Source: an uncultured Lachnospiraceae bacterium (GTDB lineage: Bacteria; Bacillota; Clostridia; Lachnospirales; Lachnospiraceae). Taken from it: a stretch of DNA of 64,000 nt. Shown here one piece after another: positions 47,921 through 57,339 of this stretch. Every line of letters starts with the position of its first letter. Positions within the stretch are counted from its first letter, which is position 1. Location: the NCBI GenBank assembly GCA_934339135.1, contig CAKRHP010000007.1, positions 98,524 to 162,523 of the forward strand, written 5' to 3'. Below the pieces are notes generated by a model. The model was not told the DNA's origin. It ran no database searches and saw only the letters and a program-made list of their open reading frames with translations. A program made the translations under genes and the position numbers.

Positions 47921-49714
47921 ATGTCAATCACAAAAGAAACATTACAGCAACATTTAAAGGACCCGGCAATCTTTTGCTGCCGCAGGGAAAAAGGGCTTGT
48001 CATCAGCGAAGCGGATCTGGAGGATCCAAGCCTGTTTGATGACATGGAGGAGGCAGGTCTTCTCTCCTTAAGCCCGGAGGGACTGCGGATCGAACAGGTG
48101 TTGGGAAGTACACTGCTGACTGATGTGGAAGCATTGACACCGATCACAAAGGAAGTGTTAGACAAGGTAAATGAATGTGAAGAAGTCACCGGCGAGCCGC
48201 TGGAAGAGGACATACCGGCAGAAATCCCAGAGGCAGCACCGATCATTCATACTACGACAGGAGGGAATGGCATGATACATATTGAAATCGACAAGGCATC
48301 AAATCTGGAGGGCTTTAAGCTGGATGTACCGGTTGGCGGTGCAGTGGCACCGTTGGCTGTACCTGCGGCAGCACCGGCAGCGGCAGAGCCGGAGAGTATC
48401 AAAAAAGTAATCCGTACCCTGATCAAAAAGCACATTAAGATCACGGACGTGGAAATCGGCGATACTACTTCCATTAAGGATGGCAAGATCACTATTGACG
48501 GATCCATTGTGGATAAGGCGGTAAAAGAAGATCCTCTTTGCAAGAGTCTGGCACTGGATGTGATCTATCCGGATAAGCGTCATGTCTATACGGAAACGAT
48601 CATGGATGTCTGTCCGATCGCTACAAAGGTAGAAGGAGAACTTGGTGAGGGAGTTACCAAGGTGGCAGACGGCGTTGTATTTATGCTGACCGGTGTGGAT
48701 GAAGATGGTGTACAGGTGCATGAGTTTGGTTCCTCCGAGGGATATCTGGACGAAAAGATGTTCTTTGGTCATCCGGGCTGTGCCGATGAAAATGACATTA
48801 TCATCCGCTGTCATGCCGTTATTGCAAGAAAGACGGGAATGAGCCGTCCGGGTCCATTTGCCGCACATAAGTGTCAGGATTATATTATTCAGGCAATCCG
48901 CAATGAACTAAAGAAATATGATGGAGAAGTGATCCGCGAAGAAACCTGTGAGGATATCCGCCGGAGTGGTAATCCCCGTGTGGTTCTGGTTAAGGAGATC
49001 ATGGGACAGGGCGCAATGCATGATAATGTCATCTGTCCGACAGAGCCTTGTGGTATTCTGGGAGGCCAGAAAAACGTAGACTGTGGTAATGTGCCGATCA
49101 TGCTGACACCAAATCAGGTAAGAGACGGCTCTATCCACGCATTGACCTGTATCGGACCGGCGACAAAGGAAATGACAAGACATTATATCCGTGAGCCGCT
49201 GGTAGAGGGACTGGCAGCAGATCAGGAATTAGATCTGATCGGTGTTGTCTGTGTGGGTTCTCCGCAGGTAAATGATGAGAAAATGTGGGTGTCTGAGAGA
49301 CTTGGTTCTCTGCTTGAGGCACTGGATATAGACGGATGTATCATTACCACCGAGGGATTTGGCAATAACCATATTGATTTTATCCAGCATATTGGCCAGG
49401 CCGGCAAGAGAGGAATTCCGGTGGTTGGCGTATCCTTCTGTGCTTATCAGGGCCAGCTGGTAGTTGGTAATGAATATGCCTCCGCAATGGTTGAGGAAAA
49501 TATGGACAAGGGCGGCTTTGAAAACAATGTGGCAGGCTGCTCCTGTGTGACAAAGGAAGTCGCAGCCCGTGCAATTCAGATGCTGAAGAATAAGATGGCT
49601 GGTGTAGAGATCAAGCCTGCACCAAAGAAATGGAACAACGATGTTATTAATGCCAATAACAAGCTGTTGGGACTTCCGGAAACAAAATTGCTTGATAACG
49701 GGACATTACACTAA
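47921..49714 (+). CDS. prdA: D-proline reductase proprotein PrdA
   Basis: PrdA is the precursor of two reductase subunits; it is cleaved at a Cys that becomes a pyruvoyl group. The 597-residue protein has the expected size. The segment HALTCIGPATKEMTRHY holds Cys410, the best candidate for the cleavage site. Cutting there gives pieces of about 409 and 188 residues, in line with the known 45 and about 23 kDa subunits. Other conserved stretches are RPGPFAAHKCQDYIIQAIRNEL, GQGAMHDNVICPTEPCGILGG and TTEGFGNNHIDF. An Ala/Pro-rich linker is at about 137-156. ATG 47921 follows AAGGAGG. Stop and the next ATG overlap by one base. Confidence 0.92.
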   Translation: MSITKETLQQHLKDPAIFCCRREKGLVISEADLEDPSLFDDMEEAGLLSLSPEGLRIEQVLGSTLLTDVEALTPITKEVLDKVNECEEVTGEPLEEDIPAEIPEAAPIIHTTTGGNGMIHIEIDKASNLEGFKLDVPVGGAVAPLAVPAAAPAAAEPESIKKVIRTLIKKHIKITDVEIGDTTSIKDGKITIDGSIVDKAVKEDPLCKSLALDVIYPDKRHVYTETIMDVCPIATKVEGELGEGVTKVADGVVFMLTGVDEDGVQVHEFGSSEGYLDEKMFFGHPGCADENDIIIRCHAVIARKTGMSRPGPFAAHKCQDYIIQAIRNELKKYDGEVIREETCEDIRRSGNPRVVLVKEIMGQGAMHDNVICPTEPCGILGGQKNVDCGNVPIMLTPNQVRDGSIHALTCIGPATKEMTRHYIREPLVEGLAADQELDLIGVVCVGSPQVNDEKMWVSERLGSLLEALDIDGCIITTEGFGNNHIDFIQHIGQAGKRGIPVVGVSFCAYQGQLVVGNEYASAMVEENMDKGGFENNVAGCSCVTKEVAARAIQMLKNKMAGVEIKPAPKKWNNDVINANNKLLGLPETKLLDNGTLH

Positions 49715-50154
49715 TGGACTATATGATAAATCCCATTAAAATGGGAGGGCTTGTCAAGGAAGTTACAGATGACCGGATAAAAGTCCATCTGCACGGGCGT
49801 CTTGGGGTGATCACCATCCCAAAACGACTGGTCATCACTTCCGAACCACTGGAGCCGGGACATGAAATGGAGTTTTACTTTAGTTATATCCAGGTCGTGG
49901 AAAATCCTTATGACTATGACAGCTCCGATATGGTGGCAACCCATGAGATTGAGCCTTGTCTGCTGGGAGGAACCATCTGCGAGGTCAATGATACCGCAGT
50001 CAAGGTAAACATTATGAATGAACTGGGGACAGTAGCTGTACCGAGGCGCTGGATATTTACCCCGGTTGTCCTGAAAAACGGACAGGAAACCGAGTTTTAT
50101 TTTAGCTGTATGAAGGTGATCGGAAAAAGAGATATTCCGGTGGAATCCATCTGA
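49714..50154 (+). CDS. Small two-repeat protein of proline reductase loci (CBO2463/CBO2479-like)
   Basis: The 146-residue protein contains two copies of one unit: MGGLVKEVTDDRIKVHLHGRLGVITIPKRLVIT (about 9-41) and LGGTICEVNDTAVKVNIMNELGTVAVPRRWIFT (about 81-113). Each is followed by a matching end (EMEFYFSYIQV, ETEFYFSCMKV). It resembles the CBO2463/CBO2479-type domain found near proline reductase genes in Clostridia; the function is unknown. It sits between prdA (one-base overlap, TAATG) and prdB (21 nt gap). A role as an assembly or processing partner of the reductase is possible. Confidence 0.7.
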   Translation: MDYMINPIKMGGLVKEVTDDRIKVHLHGRLGVITIPKRLVITSEPLEPGHEMEFYFSYIQVVENPYDYDSSDMVATHEIEPCLLGGTICEVNDTAVKVNIMNELGTVAVPRRWIFTPVVLKNGQETEFYFSCMKVIGKRDIPVESI

Positions 50155-50175
50155 TACAGAGAAAAGGAGGCAATT

Positions 50176-50901
50176 ATGAATTTAACAACCATAGAAGGAA
50201 TGCAGTCAGAAATTTTTGTACCAATCACACCAAAGCCTGTATTTACGGAACTGAAAAAGCCGTTGAGTGAATGTAAGGTAGCATTTATCACTGCGGGAGG
50301 TATCCATAAAAAGGACCAGACCCCATTTAATACATCCGGTGATTTTTCTTACCGTACGATTCCGTTTGATACGCCGTCCGATCAGTTGATGGTAACACAT
50401 GGAGGTTTTGATAACTCTGATATTAACAAGGACGTCAATGCCATGTTCCCGATCGACCGTCTTCATGAGCTGGTGGATGCCGGATTTATTGGCTCTCTGG
50501 CGGATGAGACATACACCTTTATGGGAGGCGGTGGAAACGTCGAGAAATTCCGGGAGGAGACAGGGCCGGAGATTGCCCGAAAGCTCAAGGAGCAGGGCGT
50601 GGATATCGTGCTTTGTACCGGAGGCTGCGGAACCTGCCATCGTTCGGCCACCATCGTAACCCGTTGCTGCGAGGAAGCGGGCATGAGCTGCGTTGTGATC
50701 GCAGCCCTTCCTCCGATCGCCAGACAGCAGGGAGCTCCCCGCATCACAGCACCTCACGTTCCGATCGGCTCCAATGCCGGTGAGCCAAACAACATCCCAC
50801 AGCAGACAGCGATTGTCAAGGAGTCTCTGGAGTGGGTTCGTGACTGCCCAAGTTATAACGGGATGAAGGTGCTTCCTTATGAGTATCGTCATAACGTGTA
50901 A
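50176..50901 (+). CDS. prdB: D-proline reductase subunit PrdB, cysteine variant
   Basis: The 241-residue protein closely follows known PrdB sequences (QSEIFVPITPKPVF, GDFSYRTIPFDTPSDQLMVTHGGFDNSDINKD, FMGGGGNVEKFREETGPEIA, AALPPIARQQGAPR, SNAGEPNNI). In the best-known enzymes the active-site motif is selenocysteine-x-x-Cys; here it is CTGGCGTCHRS with Cys151 (TGC) and Cys154. There is therefore no in-frame TGA and no need for selenium. D-proline would be reduced to 5-aminovalerate. ATG 50176 follows AAAAGGAGG. It is the last gene of the operon; PrdD/PrdE-like genes are absent. Confidence 0.9.
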   Translation: MNLTTIEGMQSEIFVPITPKPVFTELKKPLSECKVAFITAGGIHKKDQTPFNTSGDFSYRTIPFDTPSDQLMVTHGGFDNSDINKDVNAMFPIDRLHELVDAGFIGSLADETYTFMGGGGNVEKFREETGPEIARKLKEQGVDIVLCTGGCGTCHRSATIVTRCCEEAGMSCVVIAALPPIARQQGAPRITAPHVPIGSNAGEPNNIPQQTAIVKESLEWVRDCPSYNGMKVLPYEYRHNV

Positions 50902-51100
50902 TTGTGTTCTTTTGGCATGCTGGCATTAGACCTGATCCTGTTTCCTAAAGGACAGATGACTACGGAGGTGCTGTGGAGACAGGAGGGCTATATAACACAG
51001 ACAATTCATCTGTTTCGTGAAATGATATTATAATGGAAGGTGTTAATAAACAATATTGATAATATATTATGTAACATGACTAAATAAAAATGTTTTGCGT
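50902..51100 (+). other. Intergenic stretch between prdB and cas3, nothing firm recognised
   Basis: A 38-codon frame (50917-51033) has no good ribosome site or family resemblance and is not called. The rest is AT-rich. A terminator begins at 51101. Confidence 0.5.
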
Positions 51101-51126
51101 AAAACCCGGATACTTCCGGGTTTTTA
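51101..51126 (+). terminator. Intrinsic terminator before the cas operon
   Basis: AAAACCCGGA-TACT-TCCGGGTTTT is a short, strong hairpin ending in a T-tract. It lies 200 bp after prdB, so some transcript may continue to this point. Confidence 0.8.
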
Positions 51127-51161
51127 TTGTTTTGAGATAATACACATTAAATGAAAAAATA

Positions 51162-51189
51162 TTGCAATATAATGTATTAATGATATACT
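51162..51189 (+). promoter_or_regulatory. Promoter of the cas operon
   Basis: TTGCAA (51162-51167), a 16-nt spacer and TATACT (51184-51189), with a second TATACT immediately after. About 90 bp precede the cas3 start. Confidence 0.45.
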
Positions 51190-51280
51190 TATACTAATAT
51201 CAAAACAAGATAAATTCATTATAGTAAATGGAGAAGCATTTTTGCATTGATTGATAGTATAAGGGGTGGGAGTGGAAATA

Positions 51281-54058
51281 ATGAATAAATTAATAGTAGG
51301 AAAAACTGACAATAATCTTCATTGGCTGCCATTGTGGGTGCATTTGAGAGATACCGCAGGAGTTATGAGTTTTTTGCTGGAGGAATGGGTTGCAGATGCA
51401 ACATTTGAAAGCTGTAATATAGGGTATCAGGATTTTTATAAGGTGGCTTTGTTTGTGGCGTATAGCCATGATATAGGAAAGATAAATTCATATTTTCAGG
51501 GACTGATCACGGGAAGTAGTCCATTATTATATGATGAATTGATGGAATCCGGACTACATATTCGAAAAAAAACAATTTATCAGGGGAAGACGCCTCACTC
51601 ATATGCTGGTCAATGGATTCTGCAAAGTGATGCCGTGGGTATTTGTTTGAAACCAAGCATTGCGGCTGTGGTGGGGGCTCATCATGGAAAGCCTTATTCT
51701 GCAAAAGGATTGAATTATTCAGATGATTTAGTTGCCGTATACCCTGGTAATTTTTATGGGGAAGAGGGAAACCAGATACAGGTTGAGCGATGGAAGTCTA
51801 TCTGGAGGGATGTTGTAAACGAAGCACTTGAAATTTCGGGAATAAAATCTATTGAAATGTTGCCGGATCTAACATTAAATGATCAGGTGATTCTTACGGG
51901 GCTGCTTATTATGGCTGATTGGATTGCGAGCAATACAAATTTATTTCCCCTTATAAGTATTAACCATAATTTTGACGAACAAGATTATGAAGCAAGGATT
52001 GTGGAAGGATGGGAAAAGCTTCATTTGCCCCCAATATGGCATTCTGACATATATAATATGAATCATCAGATTTTTGAAGAGAGGTTTCGATTTGAACCTA
52101 ATGATGTTCAGAAAGCTGTTATAGAAGCAGTAAATAAAACAAACAAGCCGGGAATATTTATTTTAGAGGCACAAATGGGGATAGGGAAGACAGAAGCGGC
52201 TTTGGGGGCAGCAGAAGTGATAGCATCAAAGTGCAACAGTAAGGGTGTATTTTTCGGCTTGCCTACACAGGCAACAGCCAATGGTTTATATGATAGATTA
52301 TATGAGTGGGCAGAGGAGGTGTCTGAAGAGACATCCAGTGCAATTCGATTAGCACATGGAGGAGCAGATTATAATGAGGAATATCAGCAACAGGTGATAC
52401 AGGGGAAAGTGGTCATTGAAGAGGATACGGACTCAGGAGTGTATGTACATCCATGGTTTCAGGGAAATAAAAAGGCATTGCTGTCAGATTTTGTTATTGG
52501 TACAGTGGATCAGTTTTTAATGGCATCGCTGAGGCGCAGACACTTCATGTTGCGGCATTTGGGTTTATCGGGGAAAGTCGTGATCATAGACGAGTGTCAT
52601 GCATATGATTCTTATATGAATACGTATCTGGATCAATCAATTGAATGGATGGCGGGATATGGTGTCCCGGTAATTTTGTTATCCGCTACATTGCCAATGA
52701 ATCGTAGAAAAGAATTGGTGGAGCGGTATCGGGAGGGTCTTAGGAAAAAATTTCCACTTTCAAAAAACAGGAAAAAGAAGACTACTGTGGAAGCGTGGAT
52801 GAAAAGATTCTCTTATCCTATGCTTACGTGGACAGATGGTTTAGAAGTTCATCAGATTAATATTATGCAGCAGTTACAAAATCGTCAAGTTGATATATGC
52901 TATTTACATGGGGTAAAAGAAGTCATTGCTTTGCTAAAAAACAGATTAAATGAGGGTGGATGTGCCTGTGTTATTTTGAATACAATAAAAAGTGCACAAT
53001 CTTGTTATAAGGCAGTCAAGGAAGAATTCCAAGAAGCGGAAGTGCTTTTGTACCATGCACAGTTTCTCATGGAGAACCGTTTGCAAAAGGAAGATATTTT
53101 ATTAAAAAGGATGGGAAAAAGATCTAAAGATCAGGATCGTAATAAATTTATATTGATAGGGACTCAGGTTTTAGAACAGTCATTGGATTATGATGCAGAT
53201 ATTATGATAACAGAACTCTGTCCGGTGGATTTGTTATTGCAGCGTATTGGACGCCTGCATCGTCATGATCGGTGTGATCCTGCTCATAGTTTTTCAAGAC
53301 CATCAGGGTTACAAAAAGCAGAATGTCATATTTTGTTAAATTCTCCAGAGGAGGATCATGTTACAGAATATGATGATGGAAGCAGGAAAGTTTATGGTGA
53401 TTATTTGCTTATGAAAACTCTTAATATTATGCCTTCAGAGATTTTGATCCCTCAGGATATACCACGACTGGTACAAAGAGTATACAGCGAAACGGATCAT
53501 TGTGGGATGGATACATGTACGGAATATCTGCAGGCCCGAAGAAATTTTTTAGATAATAAAAAAATTAAGTGTAACAGAGCAAAAACATATTTATTAAAAC
53601 GACCCCGAAAAGATAAAAATATACAGGGAATCTTAGATAATGAATATCAAAATGAGGAACAAAAAGGAGATATGAGTGTCAGAGACATTCAATCATCAAT
53701 AGAAATTATCCTTATGAGACAGTACGAGGAAGATAAAATAGGATTTGTTTATATGAATAAAAATCAGCCAACAACATTATATGATTATGATCATCTTGAA
53801 GGAGAAGCAGGAATTAAAATCGCAAGACAGAGAATGTATTTGCCACGTCTGTTCGGAGAGCCATGGTTATTATATAAGGTGATCGAAGAATTGGAAAATA
53901 GACAGACCCCTCTCAAGGTCTGGCAGCAAAATCCGTGGTTACAAGGGGAACTGATATTGGTATTAGATTCTAATAATACAACAACCTTATGTGGGTATCG
54001 TATATACTATGATTTTGAAATTGGTTTGGTAGTGGATAAGGAGGAGCGGGATGGATAA
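51281..54058 (+). CDS. cas3: CRISPR-associated helicase/nuclease Cas3 (type I-E)
   Basis: The 925-residue protein degrades DNA marked by Cascade. The N-terminal HD nuclease is intact (VAYSHDIGKINSYF with His63-Asp64, an earlier His21, and VVGAHHGKP). The helicase part has Walker A AQMGIGKTEAALGAAE (Lys at about 302), motif II IIDECHAYDSYM, LLSATLP, and motif VI LLQRIGRLHRHD. ATG 51281 is favoured over the in-frame GTG 51266. It overlaps cas8e by 8 nt and heads an uninterrupted eight-gene operon. Confidence 0.95.
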   Translation: MNKLIVGKTDNNLHWLPLWVHLRDTAGVMSFLLEEWVADATFESCNIGYQDFYKVALFVAYSHDIGKINSYFQGLITGSSPLLYDELMESGLHIRKKTIYQGKTPHSYAGQWILQSDAVGICLKPSIAAVVGAHHGKPYSAKGLNYSDDLVAVYPGNFYGEEGNQIQVERWKSIWRDVVNEALEISGIKSIEMLPDLTLNDQVILTGLLIMADWIASNTNLFPLISINHNFDEQDYEARIVEGWEKLHLPPIWHSDIYNMNHQIFEERFRFEPNDVQKAVIEAVNKTNKPGIFILEAQMGIGKTEAALGAAEVIASKCNSKGVFFGLPTQATANGLYDRLYEWAEEVSEETSSAIRLAHGGADYNEEYQQQVIQGKVVIEEDTDSGVYVHPWFQGNKKALLSDFVIGTVDQFLMASLRRRHFMLRHLGLSGKVVIIDECHAYDSYMNTYLDQSIEWMAGYGVPVILLSATLPMNRRKELVERYREGLRKKFPLSKNRKKKTTVEAWMKRFSYPMLTWTDGLEVHQINIMQQLQNRQVDICYLHGVKEVIALLKNRLNEGGCACVILNTIKSAQSCYKAVKEEFQEAEVLLYHAQFLMENRLQKEDILLKRMGKRSKDQDRNKFILIGTQVLEQSLDYDADIMITELCPVDLLLQRIGRLHRHDRCDPAHSFSRPSGLQKAECHILLNSPEEDHVTEYDDGSRKVYGDYLLMKTLNIMPSEILIPQDIPRLVQRVYSETDHCGMDTCTEYLQARRNFLDNKKIKCNRAKTYLLKRPRKDKNIQGILDNEYQNEEQKGDMSVRDIQSSIEIILMRQYEEDKIGFVYMNKNQPTTLYDYDHLEGEAGIKIARQRMYLPRLFGEPWLLYKVIEELENRQTPLKVWQQNPWLQGELILVLDSNNTTTLCGYRIYYDFEIGLVVDKEERDG

Positions 54059-55661
54059 AGAATTTTGCCTGTTAAATGAACCATGGATTAAAGTTTTGGA
54101 TCAAGAAAATACAATAAAGGAAGTTTCGTTGCTTGATGTTTTTCGAGATGCCCATAAATACAAAAGTCTGGCAGGTGAAACTGTCACACAGGATGCATCT
54201 ATTCTGCGATTATTATTGGCAATAGTGATTACTGTGTTTTATCGATATGATGTTGATGGACAAGAGGATAATGTACTGGAATATGAGGATCCTGAGGAAG
54301 TGATTTTAGAACGATGGTCAGAGTATTGGAAGAAAGGAGCATTTAAAGCAGATACATTTCAAAAATATCTGGAAACATATAAGGAAAGGTTTTTTTTATT
54401 TCATCCGGAAACCCCCTTTTGGCAGGTGGCAGATTTGAAGGATGGAACAAATTACGGGATTATTAATTTGTATGGAAATATAAAAGAGAGTAATAATGTG
54501 GAATCCAGACATCATTTTCATATGACAGATGGACATTATGTAGAGACTGTGTCGTATGCTGAAACAGCACGCTGGCTGGTATATAATAATGCGTATTCCA
54601 TTAATGTAAAGACAAAGGTGGACGGAAAAAATAAACCGACGGGTGTTGGAAGACTAGGAAATCTTGGTTTAATTATAGTTGAAGAAAACACGGTATATAA
54701 GACGATCTTGATGAATTTATGTGCTCTGAATGGTCAAGGGATGGCATGGAATGAGCCGAAACCGATATGGGAACAGCCTCCTAAAATTGAGGTGGGTGTT
54801 GAAATTGTTCCTCCGGATAATTTACCAGAGTTATATACAATTCAGTCAAGAAGATCACTACTCCAAAGAAAGGATGGATGGGTGTCAGGATATCGGTCGG
54901 TAGGAGGAGACTATTATAGTATTATAAATGATTTAGTAGAACCGATGACATTATTAAAACAGGATAGTAAGGATAAGGAAAATATTAAGCCTCTAAAACA
55001 TCAAAAATCAATTGCTGCGTGGAGGGAATTTCCAAGCATGTTAGTACAAAGTGGATCATTGCCGTTGAAACCGGGATTGATTCGATGGTTGGAAGAATTG
55101 ATGGAAGATGTACAAATGAAAAATAAGCAATTAATAACATTTCATATGATAGGATTGGAATACAAGGATGGAATGAGTTATACTAATGGTGAATTGATTG
55201 ATGAATCACTGTCAATGTCGAAAGAACTTATCAAAGAAAAGGGAGATATTTGGAGAAGGCTGATTACAGATGAAATAGAAAAATGTGAGAGAGTTGTTCA
55301 AAAAAGTTATTATTTTCTTGCAAAGGAGTTAGCTGCCGATTTATATAAAGGAGATAAGAAAAAGACAACAGATATTGTGAATTCCTTGGCAACAGCATAT
55401 TATTATAAGATCGACAGATTTTTTCGGGAATGGTTGATCAGTATTAAACCCGGAGAAAGCAAAAAGGAAGAAAAAGAATATGAATGGCAGCAAACTTCAT
55501 CAAAGATTGCAGAATCAGTTGTTGTGGATTATATATCAGGGATAGATCCACAGCATATAATGATATGTGCAAAAGCAGTTGGAATATTTAAAAAGAATTT
55601 ATATAAGATATATCCTGACATGGAAAAGAAAGGAGGGGATGAGAATGAGCAGGAGAAATGA
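54051..55661 (+). CDS. cas8e: Cascade large subunit Cas8e (Cse1/CasA)
   Basis: The 536-residue protein recognises the PAM and recruits Cas3. Family marks are FCLLNEPWIKVLDQENTIKEVSLLDVFRDAHKY at the start, FFLFHPETPFWQVADL (Cse1-type), GMAWNEPKPIWEQ, and a helical C-terminus. The length is in the normal range. It overlaps cas3 by 8 nt and cas11 by about 17 nt, so the three are probably translationally coupled. Confidence 0.92.
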   Translation: MDKEFCLLNEPWIKVLDQENTIKEVSLLDVFRDAHKYKSLAGETVTQDASILRLLLAIVITVFYRYDVDGQEDNVLEYEDPEEVILERWSEYWKKGAFKADTFQKYLETYKERFFLFHPETPFWQVADLKDGTNYGIINLYGNIKESNNVESRHHFHMTDGHYVETVSYAETARWLVYNNAYSINVKTKVDGKNKPTGVGRLGNLGLIIVEENTVYKTILMNLCALNGQGMAWNEPKPIWEQPPKIEVGVEIVPPDNLPELYTIQSRRSLLQRKDGWVSGYRSVGGDYYSIINDLVEPMTLLKQDSKDKENIKPLKHQKSIAAWREFPSMLVQSGSLPLKPGLIRWLEELMEDVQMKNKQLITFHMIGLEYKDGMSYTNGELIDESLSMSKELIKEKGDIWRRLITDEIEKCERVVQKSYYFLAKELAADLYKGDKKKTTDIVNSLATAYYYKIDRFFREWLISIKPGESKKEEKEYEWQQTSSKIAESVVVDYISGIDPQHIMICAKAVGIFKKNLYKIYPDMEKKGGDENEQEK

Positions 55662-56229
55662 AATTGGACAATATATCACAAAAAAAATAAGGTCTTTTCA
55701 AGAATCTGATGACAATGCATCTCTTGCAAAACTGCGACGGGGAGTGGGACATCGACCCGGAGAATTGCCGGAATTGTATGGAATCTTGTTAAAGGACATG
55801 CCGGATAGTTTTTGGAACGCACAGGGAGATATTACCGTGGAGGAATGGAGCTGTTATATTTCATTAACACTATTTGCATGGCATCAGCAAGGCAATGATT
55901 TGAAAAGGCAGTGTGTGCATACTTCTGAAAAGTACGAGAGTATAGGAAAAGCAATGAGAAGGCTGGTTTCTACATATGATGATTCCAATGCGGAGGAGAG
56001 AGTACAGAAAAAATTACAGACCTTAATTACGTCAAAGGATATGGAGGAATTTGCATATCATTTGAAAGGTATTATTACATTAATTCGAAAAGAAGGAATG
56101 GCGATTAATTATTCTGAATTAGCAAAAGATATATATTCGTTTCAGTTTGTTGATTCGAGGAATCAAATCAGTTTAAAATGGGGACAAGATTTTTACAGAG
56201 TAAGTAAGGAGGAAAAAAATAATGAATAA
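55645..56229 (+). CDS. cse2: Cascade small subunit Cas11e (Cse2/CasB)
   Basis: The all-helical protein has about 194 residues. It shows the Cse2 pattern of ASLAKLRRGVGHRPGELPELYGIL near the N-terminus and LKRQCVHTSEKYESIGKAMRRLVSTYD in the middle. Two copies line the belly of Cascade. ATG 55645 was chosen because AGGAGGGG (55631-55638) lies 6 nt upstream; the longer open frame lies within cas8e. Confidence 0.9.
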   Translation: MSRRNEIGQYITKKIRSFQESDDNASLAKLRRGVGHRPGELPELYGILLKDMPDSFWNAQGDITVEEWSCYISLTLFAWHQQGNDLKRQCVHTSEKYESIGKAMRRLVSTYDDSNAEERVQKKLQTLITSKDMEEFAYHLKGIITLIRKEGMAINYSELAKDIYSFQFVDSRNQISLKWGQDFYRVSKEEKNNE

Positions 56230-57322
56230 AAATTTATATTTGGATGTACATGTATTACAGACTGTGCCGCCGAGCTGTGTGAACAGGGATGATACCGGAA
56301 GTCCTAAAACTGCGGTGTATGGAGGGGTGAGAAGGTCAAGAGTTTCATCACAGGCATGGAAAAGGGCGATGAGACTTAAATTTCAGGAATTATTTGAACA
56401 GGATCAGATAGGAATTCGAACAAAGAATGTTAAAAAATTGCTGATGCAGAAAATGGTGGAGATTGCTCCAGAAAAAGACGGTGATAAATTAGAAAAAATT
56501 GCAGATAGTGCATTAACAAAAGCAAAAATTAAAAGCAGCGGTGGGAAAAAAGATGTTTTGTTTTTTATCAGTTCACAGCAGGTGGATGCTTTGGCCCGTT
56601 TGGCATTAGAATATGCGGATGTGACAGAAAAGGATAAAGATAAGGTATATAAAAGTAAATGGAGAGAAGTTTTAACAAGGAATCCTAGCATTGACATTTT
56701 ATTATTTGGAAGAATGGCTGCAAGTGATCCAGAATTAAATTGTGAAGCGGCCGCTCAGGTGGCACATTGTATATCTACACATGAAGTGAGCAATGAATAT
56801 GATTATTTTACTGCAGTGGATGATTGCAATGAAGATGATAATGCCGGAGCAGGTCATTTAGGTACCATAGAATTTAATTCTTCAACTCTTTACAGATATA
56901 CCACGGTTAATATTGCAGAACTATTTGAAGATGGCTTGAGTGTAGATGAGGTTTGTAGTGTGATAAGTGGATATTTAGAAGCGTTTATAAAAGCGATGCC
57001 AACAGGAAAACAAAATACATTTGCAAACAGAACATTGCCATGTTTCACATATGTAACATTAAGAGAAGATCAGCCGGTTAATATGGCAGGAGCCTTTGAA
57101 AAACCTATTTTTAAGAGTGATGATGGATATGAAAGAAAGTCAATTAAAGCACTTTTGAATTATGCAAAAAAAATATATGATAACTATGTGGATGAGCCGA
57201 AAAGAAGTTGGTGTGTCTGTTTAGATGATATGGATTTAAAAACTGACAATATGAAAGTAGAGCGTGCAACAATGAAGAACTTAGCAGAGGTTGTAGTGGA
57301 TGCAGTTAAGGACAATAACTAA
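56222..57322 (+). CDS. cas7e: Cascade backbone subunit Cas7e (Cse4/CasC)
   Basis: The 366-residue RAMP protein, present in several copies, binds the spacer part of the crRNA. It starts LYLDVHVLQTVPPSCVNRDDTGSPKTAVYGGVRRSRVSSQAWKRAMR, a very typical Cas7e beginning, and has AAAQVAHCISTHEVSNEYDYFTAVDDC and KQNTFANRTLPCFTYVTLREDQPVNMAGAFE. It overlaps cas11 by 8 nt. Confidence 0.95.
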   Translation: MNKNLYLDVHVLQTVPPSCVNRDDTGSPKTAVYGGVRRSRVSSQAWKRAMRLKFQELFEQDQIGIRTKNVKKLLMQKMVEIAPEKDGDKLEKIADSALTKAKIKSSGGKKDVLFFISSQQVDALARLALEYADVTEKDKDKVYKSKWREVLTRNPSIDILLFGRMAASDPELNCEAAAQVAHCISTHEVSNEYDYFTAVDDCNEDDNAGAGHLGTIEFNSSTLYRYTTVNIAELFEDGLSVDEVCSVISGYLEAFIKAMPTGKQNTFANRTLPCFTYVTLREDQPVNMAGAFEKPIFKSDDGYERKSIKALLNYAKKIYDNYVDEPKRSWCVCLDDMDLKTDNMKVERATMKNLAEVVVDAVKDNN

Positions 57323-57339
57323 AAGGGGAGTGTGATTAT

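Noticed and set aside
50176..50901. Possibility that PrdB uses an in-frame TGA for selenocysteine
   Set aside because: The aligned codon is TGC and the frame has no internal TGA.
50917..51033. A 38-codon frame after prdB
   Set aside because: No convincing ribosome site, no recognisable family and no conservation evidence from one sequence.
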